Below, piece after piece: positions 1 through 8,439 of a DNA stretch of 46,459 nucleotides (the first letter of the stretch is position 1; each line of letters starts with the position of its first letter). The DNA is from CAYVQU01 sp964453155 (GTDB taxonomy: Bacteria > Chloroflexota > Anaerolineae > Anaerolineales > UBA11858), in NCBI GenBank assembly GCA_964453155.1, contig CAYVQU010000017.1, forward strand, positions 1 through 46,459, read 5' to 3'. A program made the translations under genes and the position numbers. The notes under the pieces are model-generated. The model saw only the letters and a program-made list of their open reading frames with translations. It did no database searches and was not told where the DNA came from.

Positions 1-6
1 TAAAAA

Positions 7-34
7 TCCACCTAAAAATATGCAAATAGGTGGA
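7..34 (-). terminator. Putative Rho-independent terminator
   Basis: A perfect 8-bp inverted repeat (TCCACCTA at 7-14, TAGGTGGA at 27-34) with a 12-nt loop is followed on the minus strand by a short T-rich tail at the window edge. It lies downstream of the lacI-type gene and could end that transcript about 200 nt past its stop. The stem is not GC rich and the tail is cut off by the window, so this is tentative. Between 35 and 231 I see nothing convincing. Confidence 0.45.
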
Positions 35-231
35 CTTTATCAACGAGAATGGAATTTTGGGTGGGGGACCAATTAATACCCATCAACTGCCAACGATACC
101 ATTGCATGGTGAGTTGGTTTTGGGTCGAAATGATTTTGGGCAGATTGTGCGTAGCTTTCATGAATTTATTTTTTCATCTTATGAAATAAAAAGTGCTTTG
201 TCAATCAATCTCAATTGGTTTTACGTTATTT

Positions 232-1242
232 TTATTTGGCTGGTGGTGGGGCTGTTGAGCCGCGGACTAGAAGCTTGGCTGCAATGGTTTGTTTACACTC
301 TAAATCGGTATTCTTGGTCGTCAACATTTCCAAAAGTAGGTTTGCGCCTTGATGGCCAGATTGGTCTAGGTGTTGATTGATCGTGGTCAGGTCGACATAT
401 TCAGCGTCACGAATGTTGTCATAACCGATGACAGAAAGCTCTTCTGGTACTCTGACCCCTAACTCATGGGCTATGTCTAAAACGCCGATGGCTTGCGAGT
501 CATAAGCCGCAAAAATTGCGGTCGGGGGATCAGGTAGCTGCAGCAATCGGCGCGCCATTTCGCGGGCTGGAGCCCGGCCGCGCGCTCCTTCAATTTGATA
601 TTCTGGAAAAAATGGTATGCCGGCTTCATCCAAAGTTTCACGATAGGCCTGATAGCGATAGCGCATTGAAGGATGAAATACAGTATCCAAAAAATCGCTA
701 ATAAAACCGATCTTTCGATGTCCTAGGTCTATCAAATGCTGGGTTGCTATTTTCCCGCCCCCGAAATCGTCGGGTAAAACACAACATAAGCTCGGGTGGT
801 AAGCATCGATGAGGACAGTTGGGATATTCGAAGCTGCAAATCGTTCAGCCTGCTCATCATTTGGTGGCAATGAAATGAGCAGTACACCGTCAACTTTCGA
901 TTTTAAGGAAAGATTTTGAAAATAGGCATCTCTTTGGGTTTCATTTTCAACCGCAAAGAGAACTAGATCGTATTTGCTATTTGCTAAAACATCTTGAACC
1001 CCACGCAAACGCTCAATATACGATGGCATTGTGAGATAGGGGAGAATTACCCCTATGGTCAGCGTTTGTCCGGTGGATAACCGCCGAGCAATAGGATTAG
1101 GGGTGTAATCCAACTCAGCAATTGCAGCCAGCACTTTATTCCGGGTTTCCTCCCGCACGGCGGGACTATCGTTCAATACCCGTGAAACCGTACCTACACC
1201 TACATTTGCTTTTTGAGCAACATCTCGGATGGTGGCTGGCAT
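232..1242 (-). CDS. LacI-family transcriptional regulator
   Basis: A 336-aa one-component regulator of the LacI/GalR family, expected to bind a palindromic operator as a dimer and to respond to a sugar or related small molecule. The N-terminal helix-turn-helix (about residues 3-27, with VGVGTVSRVLN as recognition helix) and the hinge (YTPNPIARRL) are canonical. Residues 60-330 form a periplasmic-binding-protein-like effector domain with the family phrases TIGVILPY and AIFAAYDSQAIGVLD. Length is typical. The ATG at 1242 starts the HTH directly. No sugar-utilisation genes adjoin it, so the ligand cannot be deduced. A perfect palindrome just downstream of its own predicted promoter suggests autoregulation. 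The family assignment is secure; the effector is unknown. Confidence 0.95.
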   Translation of the reverse strand: MPATIRDVAQKANVGVGTVSRVLNDSPAVREETRNKVLAAIAELDYTPNPIARRLSTGQTLTIGVILPYLTMPSYIERLRGVQDVLANSKYDLVLFAVENETQRDAYFQNLSLKSKVDGVLLISLPPNDEQAERFAASNIPTVLIDAYHPSLCCVLPDDFGGGKIATQHLIDLGHRKIGFISDFLDTVFHPSMRYRYQAYRETLDEAGIPFFPEYQIEGARGRAPAREMARRLLQLPDPPTAIFAAYDSQAIGVLDIAHELGVRVPEELSVIGYDNIRDAEYVDLTTINQHLDQSGHQGANLLLEMLTTKNTDLECKQTIAAKLLVRGSTAPPPAK

Positions 1243-1285
1243 AAAGCTCCTGGCTTAAACAGCTGGAAATTGTCTTTCGAAATTC

Positions 1286-1309
1286 AAAATCGCCAATCAC
1301 GGCGATTTT
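1286..1309 (-). other. Hairpin in the lacI-type 5' leader
   Basis: A perfect 9-bp inverted repeat (AAAATCGCC, 6-nt spacer, GGCGATTTT) lies between the regulator's predicted start of transcription and its start codon. On the minus strand the stem ends in TTTT followed by GAATTT, so it could act as a weak attenuator. Equally it could be a repeat or a second protein-binding site. The function is inferred only from position. Confidence 0.4.
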
Positions 1310-1320
1310 GGAAATTGTCG

Positions 1321-1334
1321 TGGAACCGGTTCCA
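1321..1334. promoter_or_regulatory. LacI-type operator 1 (autoregulatory)
   Basis: TGGAACCGGTTCCA is a perfect 14-bp palindrome with the central CG step characteristic of LacI/GalR-family operators. It sits a few bases downstream of the predicted -10 box of the divergent lacI-type gene, where a bound repressor would block initiation or early elongation. That the neighbouring regulator binds it is inference. Confidence 0.72.
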
Positions 1335-1343
1335 ATAAAGATT

Positions 1344-1372
1344 AGTATGACATACTTAGGTTCCATTGTCAA
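1344..1372 (-). promoter_or_regulatory. Predicted sigma-70 promoter of the lacI-type gene
   Basis: Minus-strand TTGACA (1367-1372) is separated by 17 nt from CATACT (1344-1349). The predicted start of transcription near 1337 falls immediately before operator 1. Confidence 0.6.
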
Positions 1373-1437
1373 GAAAAGGGTTTGGTTTTTGCAATGAAAA
1401 TGTAATTATTTAAGGATAATCCATGTCAAATTACACA

Positions 1438-1449
1438 GTAAGCGCTTAC
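1438..1449. promoter_or_regulatory. LacI-type operator 2
   Basis: GTAAGCGCTTAC is a perfect 12-bp palindrome centred on GC-GC and matches the cre-like class of LacI-family operators. It lies 25 bp upstream of the -35 box of the metallophosphoesterase promoter. Its sequence differs from operator 1, so it may serve another family member. Confidence 0.55.
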
Positions 1450-1473
1450 AAATTTGGTTCAGATGACAGACTG

Positions 1474-1501
1474 TTGACAATAACTTTATTGGCGTGATAA
1501 G
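1474..1501 (+). promoter_or_regulatory. Predicted promoter of the metallophosphoesterase
   Basis: TTGACA (1474-1479), a 16-nt spacer and GATAAG (1496-1501) lie 33 nt upstream of the start codon. The -35 box is perfect and the -10 box matches 4 of 6. Confidence 0.5.
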
Positions 1502-1534
1502 CTGACCGCAACCCACTTATCAAGGTTTATCATT

Positions 1535-2167
1535 TTGAAAATCTTATCCATTAGCGATAAAATCGTCTCGTTTATTTACAGTCCCCAAGTCAAATTGAAA
1601 TACGGGCATGTTGATTTTGTCATTGCCTGTGGAGATTTACCATATTATTACCAGGAATATATTGTCAGTACTTTGGATGTGCCCCTTTTTTATGTGCGAG
1701 GGAATCACGATCCTGTAAAGGAATATAGTGAAACTGGCGCTTACACTGGGCCGCAGGGGGGTACCGATCTCCATCGCAGTGTGATCCATTTCAAGGGGGT
1801 GCTGTTCGCCGGGGTGGAGGGGTGCATTCGTTATAACCAACGGGCAGTGTTTATGTATTCCCAACGCCAGATGTGGCAGCATGTTTTTGGGTTGATTCCC
1901 AGGTTGTGGCTAAATCGACTGCGATATGGGCGTTATTTGGATGTTTTTGTGACCCATGCGCCCCCAAAAGGCATCCATGACAAGTCAGACCTTCCTCATC
2001 AAGGTGTGAACGCTTTTCGCTGGTTTATCCGAGTTTTCAAGCCCAAGTATCATTTCCATGGCCATACCCATATCTATCGCCCCGATGAGCCGCGCCAGAC
2101 CCACTTTCATGAAACCCAAGTGATCAATGCTTATCAGTATTTTGAGACGGATTTGGATCTCCGCTAA
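1535..2167 (+). CDS. Calcineurin-like metallophosphoesterase
   Basis: A 210-aa predicted cytoplasmic metal-dependent phosphoesterase. The family motifs appear in order: SISD near the N-terminus, CGDLPYYY (GD motif), RGNHD (GNHE/D motif), THAPP and HGHTH. These supply the Asp, Asn and His ligands of a dinuclear metal site. The start is the TTG at 1535, which begins the first beta strand; AAGG about 9 nt upstream is a weak ribosome-binding site. The gene is divergent from the lacI-type regulator and is followed by a good terminator, so it is probably monocistronic. The substrate (nucleotide, phosphoprotein or other) cannot be told from the sequence. Confidence 0.88.
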   Translation: MKILSISDKIVSFIYSPQVKLKYGHVDFVIACGDLPYYYQEYIVSTLDVPLFYVRGNHDPVKEYSETGAYTGPQGGTDLHRSVIHFKGVLFAGVEGCIRYNQRAVFMYSQRQMWQHVFGLIPRLWLNRLRYGRYLDVFVTHAPPKGIHDKSDLPHQGVNAFRWFIRVFKPKYHFHGHTHIYRPDEPRQTHFHETQVINAYQYFETDLDLR

Positions 2168-2175
2168 TTTAATTT

Positions 2176-2203
2176 ACCTGGAATTTTTCTAAACCTTCCA
2201 GGT
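2176..2203 (+). terminator. Rho-independent terminator
   Basis: ACCTGGAA (2176-2183) pairs with TTCCAGGT (2196-2203), and a T-rich tail TTTCTTGTTT follows on the plus strand. It lies 9 nt after the metallophosphoesterase stop codon and in front of the convergent operon end. Confidence 0.75.
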
Positions 2204-2211
2204 TTTCTTGT

Positions 2212-3951
2212 TTACCGGCAAATTAGTACCGGGATTTTTGTCCCCCGTAAGATCTCATCTACAACACTTCCCAAAACAATTTCAACTAATGGGGTTGCTT
2301 TGTATCCCCCAATCAGAATCAATTCACTGCGATTTTCTTGCGCGGTGTTTAGAATTGTTTTCGGGCGATCATTTGATGTGCGCGTAAAAAATTCGGCCGG
2401 GATATTTTTGTTTTTGAGATATTTCTTGGCATGAGCCTGGGTTTTTTCCGCATCCTGACCACTTTCTTCCAAGGTAAGAACGGATAGCTGGGCACCCCAA
2501 ACCTGGGAGGCGTAGGCGGCGATGTAGAGGGCTTCTTGGGATTTAGGGCTGTCATTATATGCCAGTAGTACTCGATCCAGGTTGGTGACATTGCCAGGGA
2601 CAGCCAGGATAGGCCGTGAACAGCGGCGGATGAGGGTCCGGACGCCAGAGTTTAAGCGTTCAACCGGTGAATCGCCCGGTGGATGTGCCAAGTTTAGGAC
2701 AACTAAATCGGCCCAACTATTGCGTTCACAAATTTTTCGGGCGATGGTTCCAGTCTCAATGGCTAATTCGCCATTGACATTGGCCTGGGAACATTTCTCG
2801 GAAAATTGGTCTTGAATGGCCTGAACTTGGGCAGTTGCTCGCTGCGTTTCAATCGGTACAATATGGAGACCGCGTAAATTCACACCATCTTTTTGGGCCA
2901 AGATGATGGCCTGATCGAGAGGGTGCCATTTTGAATAATCTTCACTAACTGCCACTAAGATGTTTTCAAAAAGAACCTTCGATGATTGCGATTTTCGGTG
3001 TTCCCGCCGCCAATATCCTACCGGCGGGCCTGATTCAAGCGAGTCTGGAGTTATGATATCGATGAAACGGTTCGCAATTCGGGCAACAATTTCTTGGAAA
3101 TCGGGGGCATACTTCGAAACTAGGTCAGCTGCGACATCTTGGGTTTCAACCTGCCAGCCGAGGGCTTCCTCAAGTTCGAATCTGCGTTTGGCGATCCATA
3201 AATATAGATCCGTTTCGGTTCGGTTTGGGAAGTGGGGCAAAATACCGCGTTCGCGAATGATCTCAATAACCGGGGTATAAACCTCATCATACCAATGGAT
3301 AACCGCTTCCCCAAATGGGATTTCCTGATCCTGATCAATTCCCATGAAATACTGGTGAACCGAAATATGTTCTTCTAATATCGGGTAGCGTCCCGGTACA
3401 GTGACAGTTAGATCCGCATCGGGGCGGAGTATGTCGATTTGGGTGGCCTCCAGGAAATTAGCAAGTTCATTTTTGATGATGAGATCATCGGGGCTCGTAT
3501 CGGGGGCTAGTGAAACCCGCGAGCGAACCGGAGTTACGTAAGCCTGAATGTGAGTATTTCCTAATTGCCGGGCGACTGAGACCCGATGATTGCCATCTTT
3601 GACGAAGTAAGCTTCTCCAATTTGGTAAACATCAATGGGTGGCAATCCGCGCGCGCCGGTGGCCTCGGTCATAATTCCTACCCAGCGAGTCTGATTCGAA
3701 TCAAATCGAGGCAAGAAATCCCGGGTAAAATCTGAGTACCGCCCGACGCTCCCGATAATGGCATCTAGCAGGATATCTTTTAAGTGTGGTGCGTTGCCCT
3801 CCACGGCCCGCAATTTTTGCCGAACATCTTCATAGGAAAGCAATTCTACCGATTCCCCCATCAGACGTGCAAAAACCTCTCGCAAAGCCGCTTTCCGTCG
3901 GGCATCATTAAAATCATTAATTGCGCTAAGCTTATCGGGTAGAGCACTCAT
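2212..3951 (-). CDS. ParB-like domain / tandem universal stress protein fusion
   Basis: A 579-aa three-part protein. Residues about 90-145 carry a ParB/sulfiredoxin-like fold segment with the motif DGNHRVSVAR (119-128), which in this fold contacts nucleotide or metal. A mostly helical region follows (about 160-320). Two UspA domains make up the C-terminal half (about 329-453 and 462-579). The second ends with a glycine-rich GG(x11)GS pattern and IPVLICR, resembling the ATP-binding loop; the first lacks a clear version. It is the last gene of the membrane-glycosyltransferase operon, 9 nt after the acetyltransferase. A stress-sensing role is plausible but unproven, and I know no characterised protein of this exact build. 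Confidence 0.8.
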   Translation of the reverse strand: MSALPDKLSAINDFNDARRKAALREVFARLMGESVELLSYEDVRQKLRAVEGNAPHLKDILLDAIIGSVGRYSDFTRDFLPRFDSNQTRWVGIMTEATGARGLPPIDVYQIGEAYFVKDGNHRVSVARQLGNTHIQAYVTPVRSRVSLAPDTSPDDLIIKNELANFLEATQIDILRPDADLTVTVPGRYPILEEHISVHQYFMGIDQDQEIPFGEAVIHWYDEVYTPVIEIIRERGILPHFPNRTETDLYLWIAKRRFELEEALGWQVETQDVAADLVSKYAPDFQEIVARIANRFIDIITPDSLESGPPVGYWRREHRKSQSSKVLFENILVAVSEDYSKWHPLDQAIILAQKDGVNLRGLHIVPIETQRATAQVQAIQDQFSEKCSQANVNGELAIETGTIARKICERNSWADLVVLNLAHPPGDSPVERLNSGVRTLIRRCSRPILAVPGNVTNLDRVLLAYNDSPKSQEALYIAAYASQVWGAQLSVLTLEESGQDAEKTQAHAKKYLKNKNIPAEFFTRTSNDRPKTILNTAQENRSELILIGGYKATPLVEIVLGSVVDEILRGTKIPVLICR

Positions 3952-3960
3952 ATGATCATT

Positions 3961-4464
3961 CTATCGCAAAAAACGGATTTCTAATTCGATTTCATCTCGG
4001 ATTGGGATGTCGTCATAACCCAGTTCGGGAATAGTCGGTTTTATTTTGCGCGAAATTTCTATGGAATTTGGATAAATTGCCGCGATATGAAAACCCCGTT
4101 TTTGATAAAATCTTAAGGCTGGAAGATTGTCATTGGTAGTGATCACCCAGAGCCGGTGACAGCTATTCTGACGCGCGACCTGCTTTACATTGGCGATCAG
4201 CGTTGAACCAATCCCAACATTTTCCACTAAACTATTGAGGGTAACAATTTCACACCCATAATCTACAATATTGAATGTGATTGAGCCAACCGGGCTATGA
4301 TTCTGAAACGCGCTAAAACCTGGTAATTCGGTAGGTAAATGCAACTGGCCCCGGCTAACAACCTCGATAGATCCCCATTGAGATATTAGCATTTCACTTA
4401 CCCAGGTTCGATCTGAAGGGTGCAGCGCGGCGAATTTTACCTCATTTGGTAACTTGGAGTTCAT
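3961..4464 (-). CDS. GNAT-family N-acetyltransferase
   Basis: A 167-aa acetyl-CoA-dependent acyltransferase of the GNAT fold. The segment VENVGIGSTLIANVKQVAR is the acetyl-CoA pyrophosphate-binding motif A (Q/RxxGxG/A type), and NLPALRFYQKRGF is the conserved motif B region. The acceptor substrate is unknown. Its start overlaps the end of the upstream membrane glycosyltransferase gene by 23 nt, so the two are translationally coupled. It may modify a sugar or lipid product of the operon, but that is a guess from context. Confidence 0.85.
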   Translation of the reverse strand: MNSKLPNEVKFAALHPSDRTWVSEMLISQWGSIEVVSRGQLHLPTELPGFSAFQNHSPVGSITFNIVDYGCEIVTLNSLVENVGIGSTLIANVKQVARQNSCHRLWVITTNDNLPALRFYQKRGFHIAAIYPNSIEISRKIKPTIPELGYDDIPIRDEIELEIRFLR

Positions 4465-6469
4465 TAACCTCTTCCACCGAAATTTCGTAAATTAAATAGG
4501 TATCGGCAATCGTATCAACCGGTTTAAAATTTTCTCTGAGCCAGCGTAGTTTTTTTTCGTTGGCGATTCCGGCGACCCGATTGGGTGAAGCCGTAATCAA
4601 GCCAGCCGTCGGCTCGGGAGGTTCGTGGATGGCCTCCGGATGGTCTTTGCGGTACTCTTCCAGATACCAGTGGGCCTGGGTCCAATCCAAATTGGAGTCA
4701 ACCAGATATTTGTAAGCCCGGGTTTGATCCCACACAAATTCATTGAAGTAGGGAATATAGTGGGGGTATGCCGCTCCAACCGAAACAACCAAATAGCCAA
4801 CCAGCACCCCGATAGAAAGTTTCTTGTGAGGGGGTAAGTTAGACCAATTTTGGACCCATTTACCACATAAAATATATAAGAATGGGAATATGACTAAATA
4901 ATATCGGATCCCCATCTGGGCCCGGAACAAAAAATTGAAGTATATAAAGAAGAATAATACCGGGATTACCAAAAATGACTCGTTTTTCCAAAATTGAGTC
5001 GATTTCCATTGCCCTATTAGGAAAATTATGCTTCCCAAGATCAAAATTTGACTGGCAATTGGCACTTTAAGGAACGCCGCATAAATAAAATAGCCATTAA
5101 AATTATCGGCCTGGCGCAACTCACCGAATAGATAGTTGCGGCCATATCCATGTCCGGTTCGTTCGCGCTCTTTGACCCAATCTAAACCTTCGAGATAAGG
5201 ATATGGTACGGGAATCGGAACCTCACCAAATATCGACCATTCTGCTTGAATTTCTTGGAACATTTCTGACCGGAATGAATATTCCGCTAAAGGGGTGAAG
5301 GAGCGGTTGAATAAATAACCGCAATTGATGATGATCAAACTCATTAGCCCATATACCAGAAAATAGGTCAAGCCGGATAATGCTTTGGAACTTAATATGC
5401 GGATCTTTCTTGCTTTGATCAGAGCTAACCACTGCGGAAAATTTTGGATGATGACTAAGCCGAGGAAAATTGGATACAGGTACGCGCTGGTATATTTAGC
5501 TAGTTGGCTCAAGCCCAATACGGTCGCATTAAGTAACCCATAAGACCAGGATTTCTTTTGATAAAACAACCAGAAGGTATAAAAACTTATGAGAATCATC
5601 CCCGTAGCAAAAATATCGGTCGTGATCAACCGCGAGTGGGCGATGATATTGGGGTCGAAGATGTATAACAACAAAGAAAAATACCCACCCAATCGACCAA
5701 AAAGCTTTGCACTCCAAAAATATACAAAAAAGGCACTTAGGGTTGAGAAAAGGATGGTAAAAATCCGTCCGGTAAGGGGATATTTCTGATGAAAATCTAT
5801 TTCTGGATTAAGCGTCTTCGATAACAGGGTCGGCAAAAGGGCATTAAAAGCCGAGAACGGCATTTTGCTGTCATCAAACCGGTCGGTGTTGCCAGACAAT
5901 AAATTCACGCCATATTGGTAATGGAAGGGTTCATCGGTGGTGAAGGTTTTATTTTTCAGGCTACCAATATTGAGACTTACAAAAGTAAAGAGCAGTAGGC
6001 TGATGATTCCGATGTGGCGTAACCGATCGCGATTTTTCCGGCGGATTTCCGAGCCATCGCCATTATAGATAGCAAAAAAGAATAAAATCAAGGCGCTGAA
6101 AGAGCTTACGAAGAAAATTAATGGGCGTAAACGTGAGATGATGCCGTTTACAAAATCATCGCTAATCTGGAGGGTGGTGGCAAGGATGAAAAATCCACTC
6201 AAAACAAAGAGATATGCGCTACTGATGAACAGCGTACTTGTTTTTTGGGAATGCATTAATTGCTGCAACGTGGGATGAATTAGAGTTACCTTCCTCCTCC
6301 TAACAGAAATATACTGCCAGCCCAGAACCAGTCCAACGACACCAAAAAAAATCATCAAAACCAATTTTGAACTGGATTGCCCTTTTAGAAATAAGCTGAC
6401 CATCCAGGTAAAACTGATGAGGCTAATAAGTATGCCGCCGAGTAGAAAAATCTTCAGTGAGTGTTTCAT
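4442..6469 (-). CDS. GT39-type polytopic membrane glycosyltransferase
   Basis: A 675-aa integral membrane protein with roughly a dozen hydrophobic helices. It belongs to the GT-C superfamily (GT39/ArnT-PMT-like), which moves sugars from polyprenyl-phosphate donors at the outer face of the membrane. The acidic pair in TTDEPFHYQYG (D179-E180), in the first large external loop, is the catalytic signature of these enzymes. A conserved DSNLDWTQ segment follows the last helices, in the soluble C-terminal part. It is fourth in a minus-strand run of similar proteins, 5 nt after the preceding one. The sugar and acceptor (protein, lipid or cell-wall glycan) are unknown. Confidence 0.85.
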   Translation of the reverse strand: MKHSLKIFLLGGILISLISFTWMVSLFLKGQSSSKLVLMIFFGVVGLVLGWQYISVRRRKVTLIHPTLQQLMHSQKTSTLFISSAYLFVLSGFFILATTLQISDDFVNGIISRLRPLIFFVSSFSALILFFFAIYNGDGSEIRRKNRDRLRHIGIISLLLFTFVSLNIGSLKNKTFTTDEPFHYQYGVNLLSGNTDRFDDSKMPFSAFNALLPTLLSKTLNPEIDFHQKYPLTGRIFTILFSTLSAFFVYFWSAKLFGRLGGYFSLLLYIFDPNIIAHSRLITTDIFATGMILISFYTFWLFYQKKSWSYGLLNATVLGLSQLAKYTSAYLYPIFLGLVIIQNFPQWLALIKARKIRILSSKALSGLTYFLVYGLMSLIIINCGYLFNRSFTPLAEYSFRSEMFQEIQAEWSIFGEVPIPVPYPYLEGLDWVKERERTGHGYGRNYLFGELRQADNFNGYFIYAAFLKVPIASQILILGSIIFLIGQWKSTQFWKNESFLVIPVLFFFIYFNFLFRAQMGIRYYLVIFPFLYILCGKWVQNWSNLPPHKKLSIGVLVGYLVVSVGAAYPHYIPYFNEFVWDQTRAYKYLVDSNLDWTQAHWYLEEYRKDHPEAIHEPPEPTAGLITASPNRVAGIANEKKLRWLRENFKPVDTIADTYLIYEISVEEVNELQVTK

Positions 6470-6474
6470 GATGG

Positions 6475-8439
6475 TTATTTCGGATGATATATTTGACCGC
6501 GGACGGCTTTTATTACACTCAGAACCGCGCCTTGTCGTTCGATAACCTTGATTGTGGGGGCTTCAGGATAGACCAGATCGCGCTCCCAACGGGAGGGTAA
6601 CAGGGCATAGTCATAATCGCCATCTAGGTCGAAAGTTTCATTTCCCACTCGCTCAACAATTACATCTGGTCGGAGATAATACCTTATTAAACGCAGGGTG
6701 CCATCGACGATAATTTTGTCTCCGGGCGCTGTGATCTCGTTGAGTTCGGTTGCAACTTCAAGAGTAGCGGTTTGCCAGTAGTCGGTTTCAAACCGGCGGA
6801 AAGCACCCGCCGGCCCACCGATGAAAGAATTGTAATAAATGTACTCGTAAGGATGGAGCTGATAGATGGCAATTAGGCCGGGCAGAGCTAATCCCAAAAT
6901 CAAAATTATCCGCGTCCATTTGGAGTGAAACCAACCGGATACTGTCTCCCAAAAATATGCCGATACGACAAAAATCCCAGGCAATAGGAAAAAAATTTGC
7001 CTAAAATTATCATACATCGGCGATTTGAGAATGATGAACCCGATGATTGGTCCCAATGCGCCCAATAGAATCAGGAAAAGCTGATCGATTTTGACCCCCT
7101 TTTTCAAAAATCGCCAAAATAACAGCCCGAATCCCAAGTAGACGATCACGATAAGTGGTTCTGTAAATTGGATGTGTATCAGGGTGGGTAAATAAGCGCG
7201 GGGAATTTCGGTGGGGTGATAGTAGGTCCCATTGAAAAGGACCTCACCAGTCCAGGGGAATTGGGACATCATTTGCAGGGTTTCAATAAACCGAGAGACA
7301 GGTGCCAACCACAAATATGGCCATAAAAGGTAAGTGACTCCGACTGCCCACAGAAGATAAGAAATAGCAACCGGCAAAAATCTTTTGCGGTTGGAAAACC
7401 ATAAGTAAAATAGCACAATTCCCCCTGCCAACGGACCGATCACTCGGACTGCCATGGTGATACCCAATACCACCCCGGCCATGATGATTTTCGGAGAAAA
7501 CAAAAATTGAAAGAATCTTTTTCCAATTCCTGGTTGGAAGTTCAGGTTCCGAGGGTGACAGATAGTTCTTAACTGAACAGCAAACAAATCCACCAAAATT
7601 ACGATCAGACTGCAGGTGATTAATCCCCAAAAGAAACGCCCAAAAATAATTTGCGATTTTAGAATATAGTTTTCTACTGGAATGACGTTTGCATTTGGCG
7701 CGATCTGGAGGAGGAGATTAGCCTTCCAGGAATTCGGTTCGGCATTAAACACAAATCGAAAAGCGACTTCGAGAATGGAATTTGCAAATATTCCGCCCAG
7801 AAGCGCGCTGGTGCTGATGATGGCCAGCGCGCAAAGAAAACGTTTACGCCGCTCGTAATTAATTTGTTGCCATTTAGTTGTAAGGAATTTCCAGGTACAT
7901 GCCCCTACGATTGGCGGATCTGTCCCAAAGTGATCAACCATCCGGTAGCCCTGTAAGATACTCAAGCTGAAAAATAACATAAACGGGATATCTTTAGGAT
8001 TGATGAAAGCGTGGCCCCATAATAGTGGTTGAGTTGTAAACAGGGCGAGTACGCCCCAGGCTGGCCACATTTCAAACCAACGCCGAACAAGTAAATATAG
8101 ACAGACACCCGTTAAGATAAAAAAAGTGAAATATGAGAAATGCCAAATCGGAATGGCTGCGGGATCGGTGGGGGCCAGATTTGCCCACTTGATAACCGAA
8201 CCGATACCCATAATAAAGGCTGGCCCGTAATATCTGTGGTTTGAGGGGCCATAGGTCGGTTCAAATCGGTGACCAAACAGGGATTTGTACGTGGCGGTAC
8301 TTTGCTCAGCATATAGATAATAGGCTGGTTCATCAATTACAATGCCGTAATCTTGAACGATGAAAAGACCGATGACTACTAAAAAAATCCCCCAAATTAT
8401 CAAAAGCCATTTCTCAGTGGTGGAGATTGGGGCGGTCAT
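6475..8439 (-). CDS. GT39-type polytopic membrane glycosyltransferase
   Basis: A 654-aa membrane protein with a dozen or so hydrophobic segments and a C-terminal extracytoplasmic part. VIDEPAYYLYAEQ (D36-E37) after the first helix is the GT-C/PMT-type acidic motif. The phrase YIYYNSFIGGPAGAFRRFETDYW before the final domain is typical of bacterial GT39-like proteins. Its ATG overlaps the stop of the upstream gene by 4 nt (ATGA), so the two are coupled. It is a paralogue in architecture, but not an obvious recent duplicate, of its downstream neighbour. Confidence 0.83.
   Translation of the reverse strand: MTAPISTTEKWLLIIWGIFLVVIGLFIVQDYGIVIDEPAYYLYAEQSTATYKSLFGHRFEPTYGPSNHRYYGPAFIMGIGSVIKWANLAPTDPAAIPIWHFSYFTFFILTGVCLYLLVRRWFEMWPAWGVLALFTTQPLLWGHAFINPKDIPFMLFFSLSILQGYRMVDHFGTDPPIVGACTWKFLTTKWQQINYERRKRFLCALAIISTSALLGGIFANSILEVAFRFVFNAEPNSWKANLLLQIAPNANVIPVENYILKSQIIFGRFFWGLITCSLIVILVDLFAVQLRTICHPRNLNFQPGIGKRFFQFLFSPKIIMAGVVLGITMAVRVIGPLAGGIVLFYLWFSNRKRFLPVAISYLLWAVGVTYLLWPYLWLAPVSRFIETLQMMSQFPWTGEVLFNGTYYHPTEIPRAYLPTLIHIQFTEPLIVIVYLGFGLLFWRFLKKGVKIDQLFLILLGALGPIIGFIILKSPMYDNFRQIFFLLPGIFVVSAYFWETVSGWFHSKWTRIILILGLALPGLIAIYQLHPYEYIYYNSFIGGPAGAFRRFETDYWQTATLEVATELNEITAPGDKIIVDGTLRLIRYYLRPDVIVERVGNETFDLDGDYDYALLPSRWERDLVYPEAPTIKVIERQGAVLSVIKAVRGQIYHPK

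Noticed and set aside
30..380. Plus-strand open frame of 116 codons from a GTG
   Set aside because: Its second half lies antisense to the end of the lacI-type gene, the start has no ribosome-binding site and the protein shows no family features.
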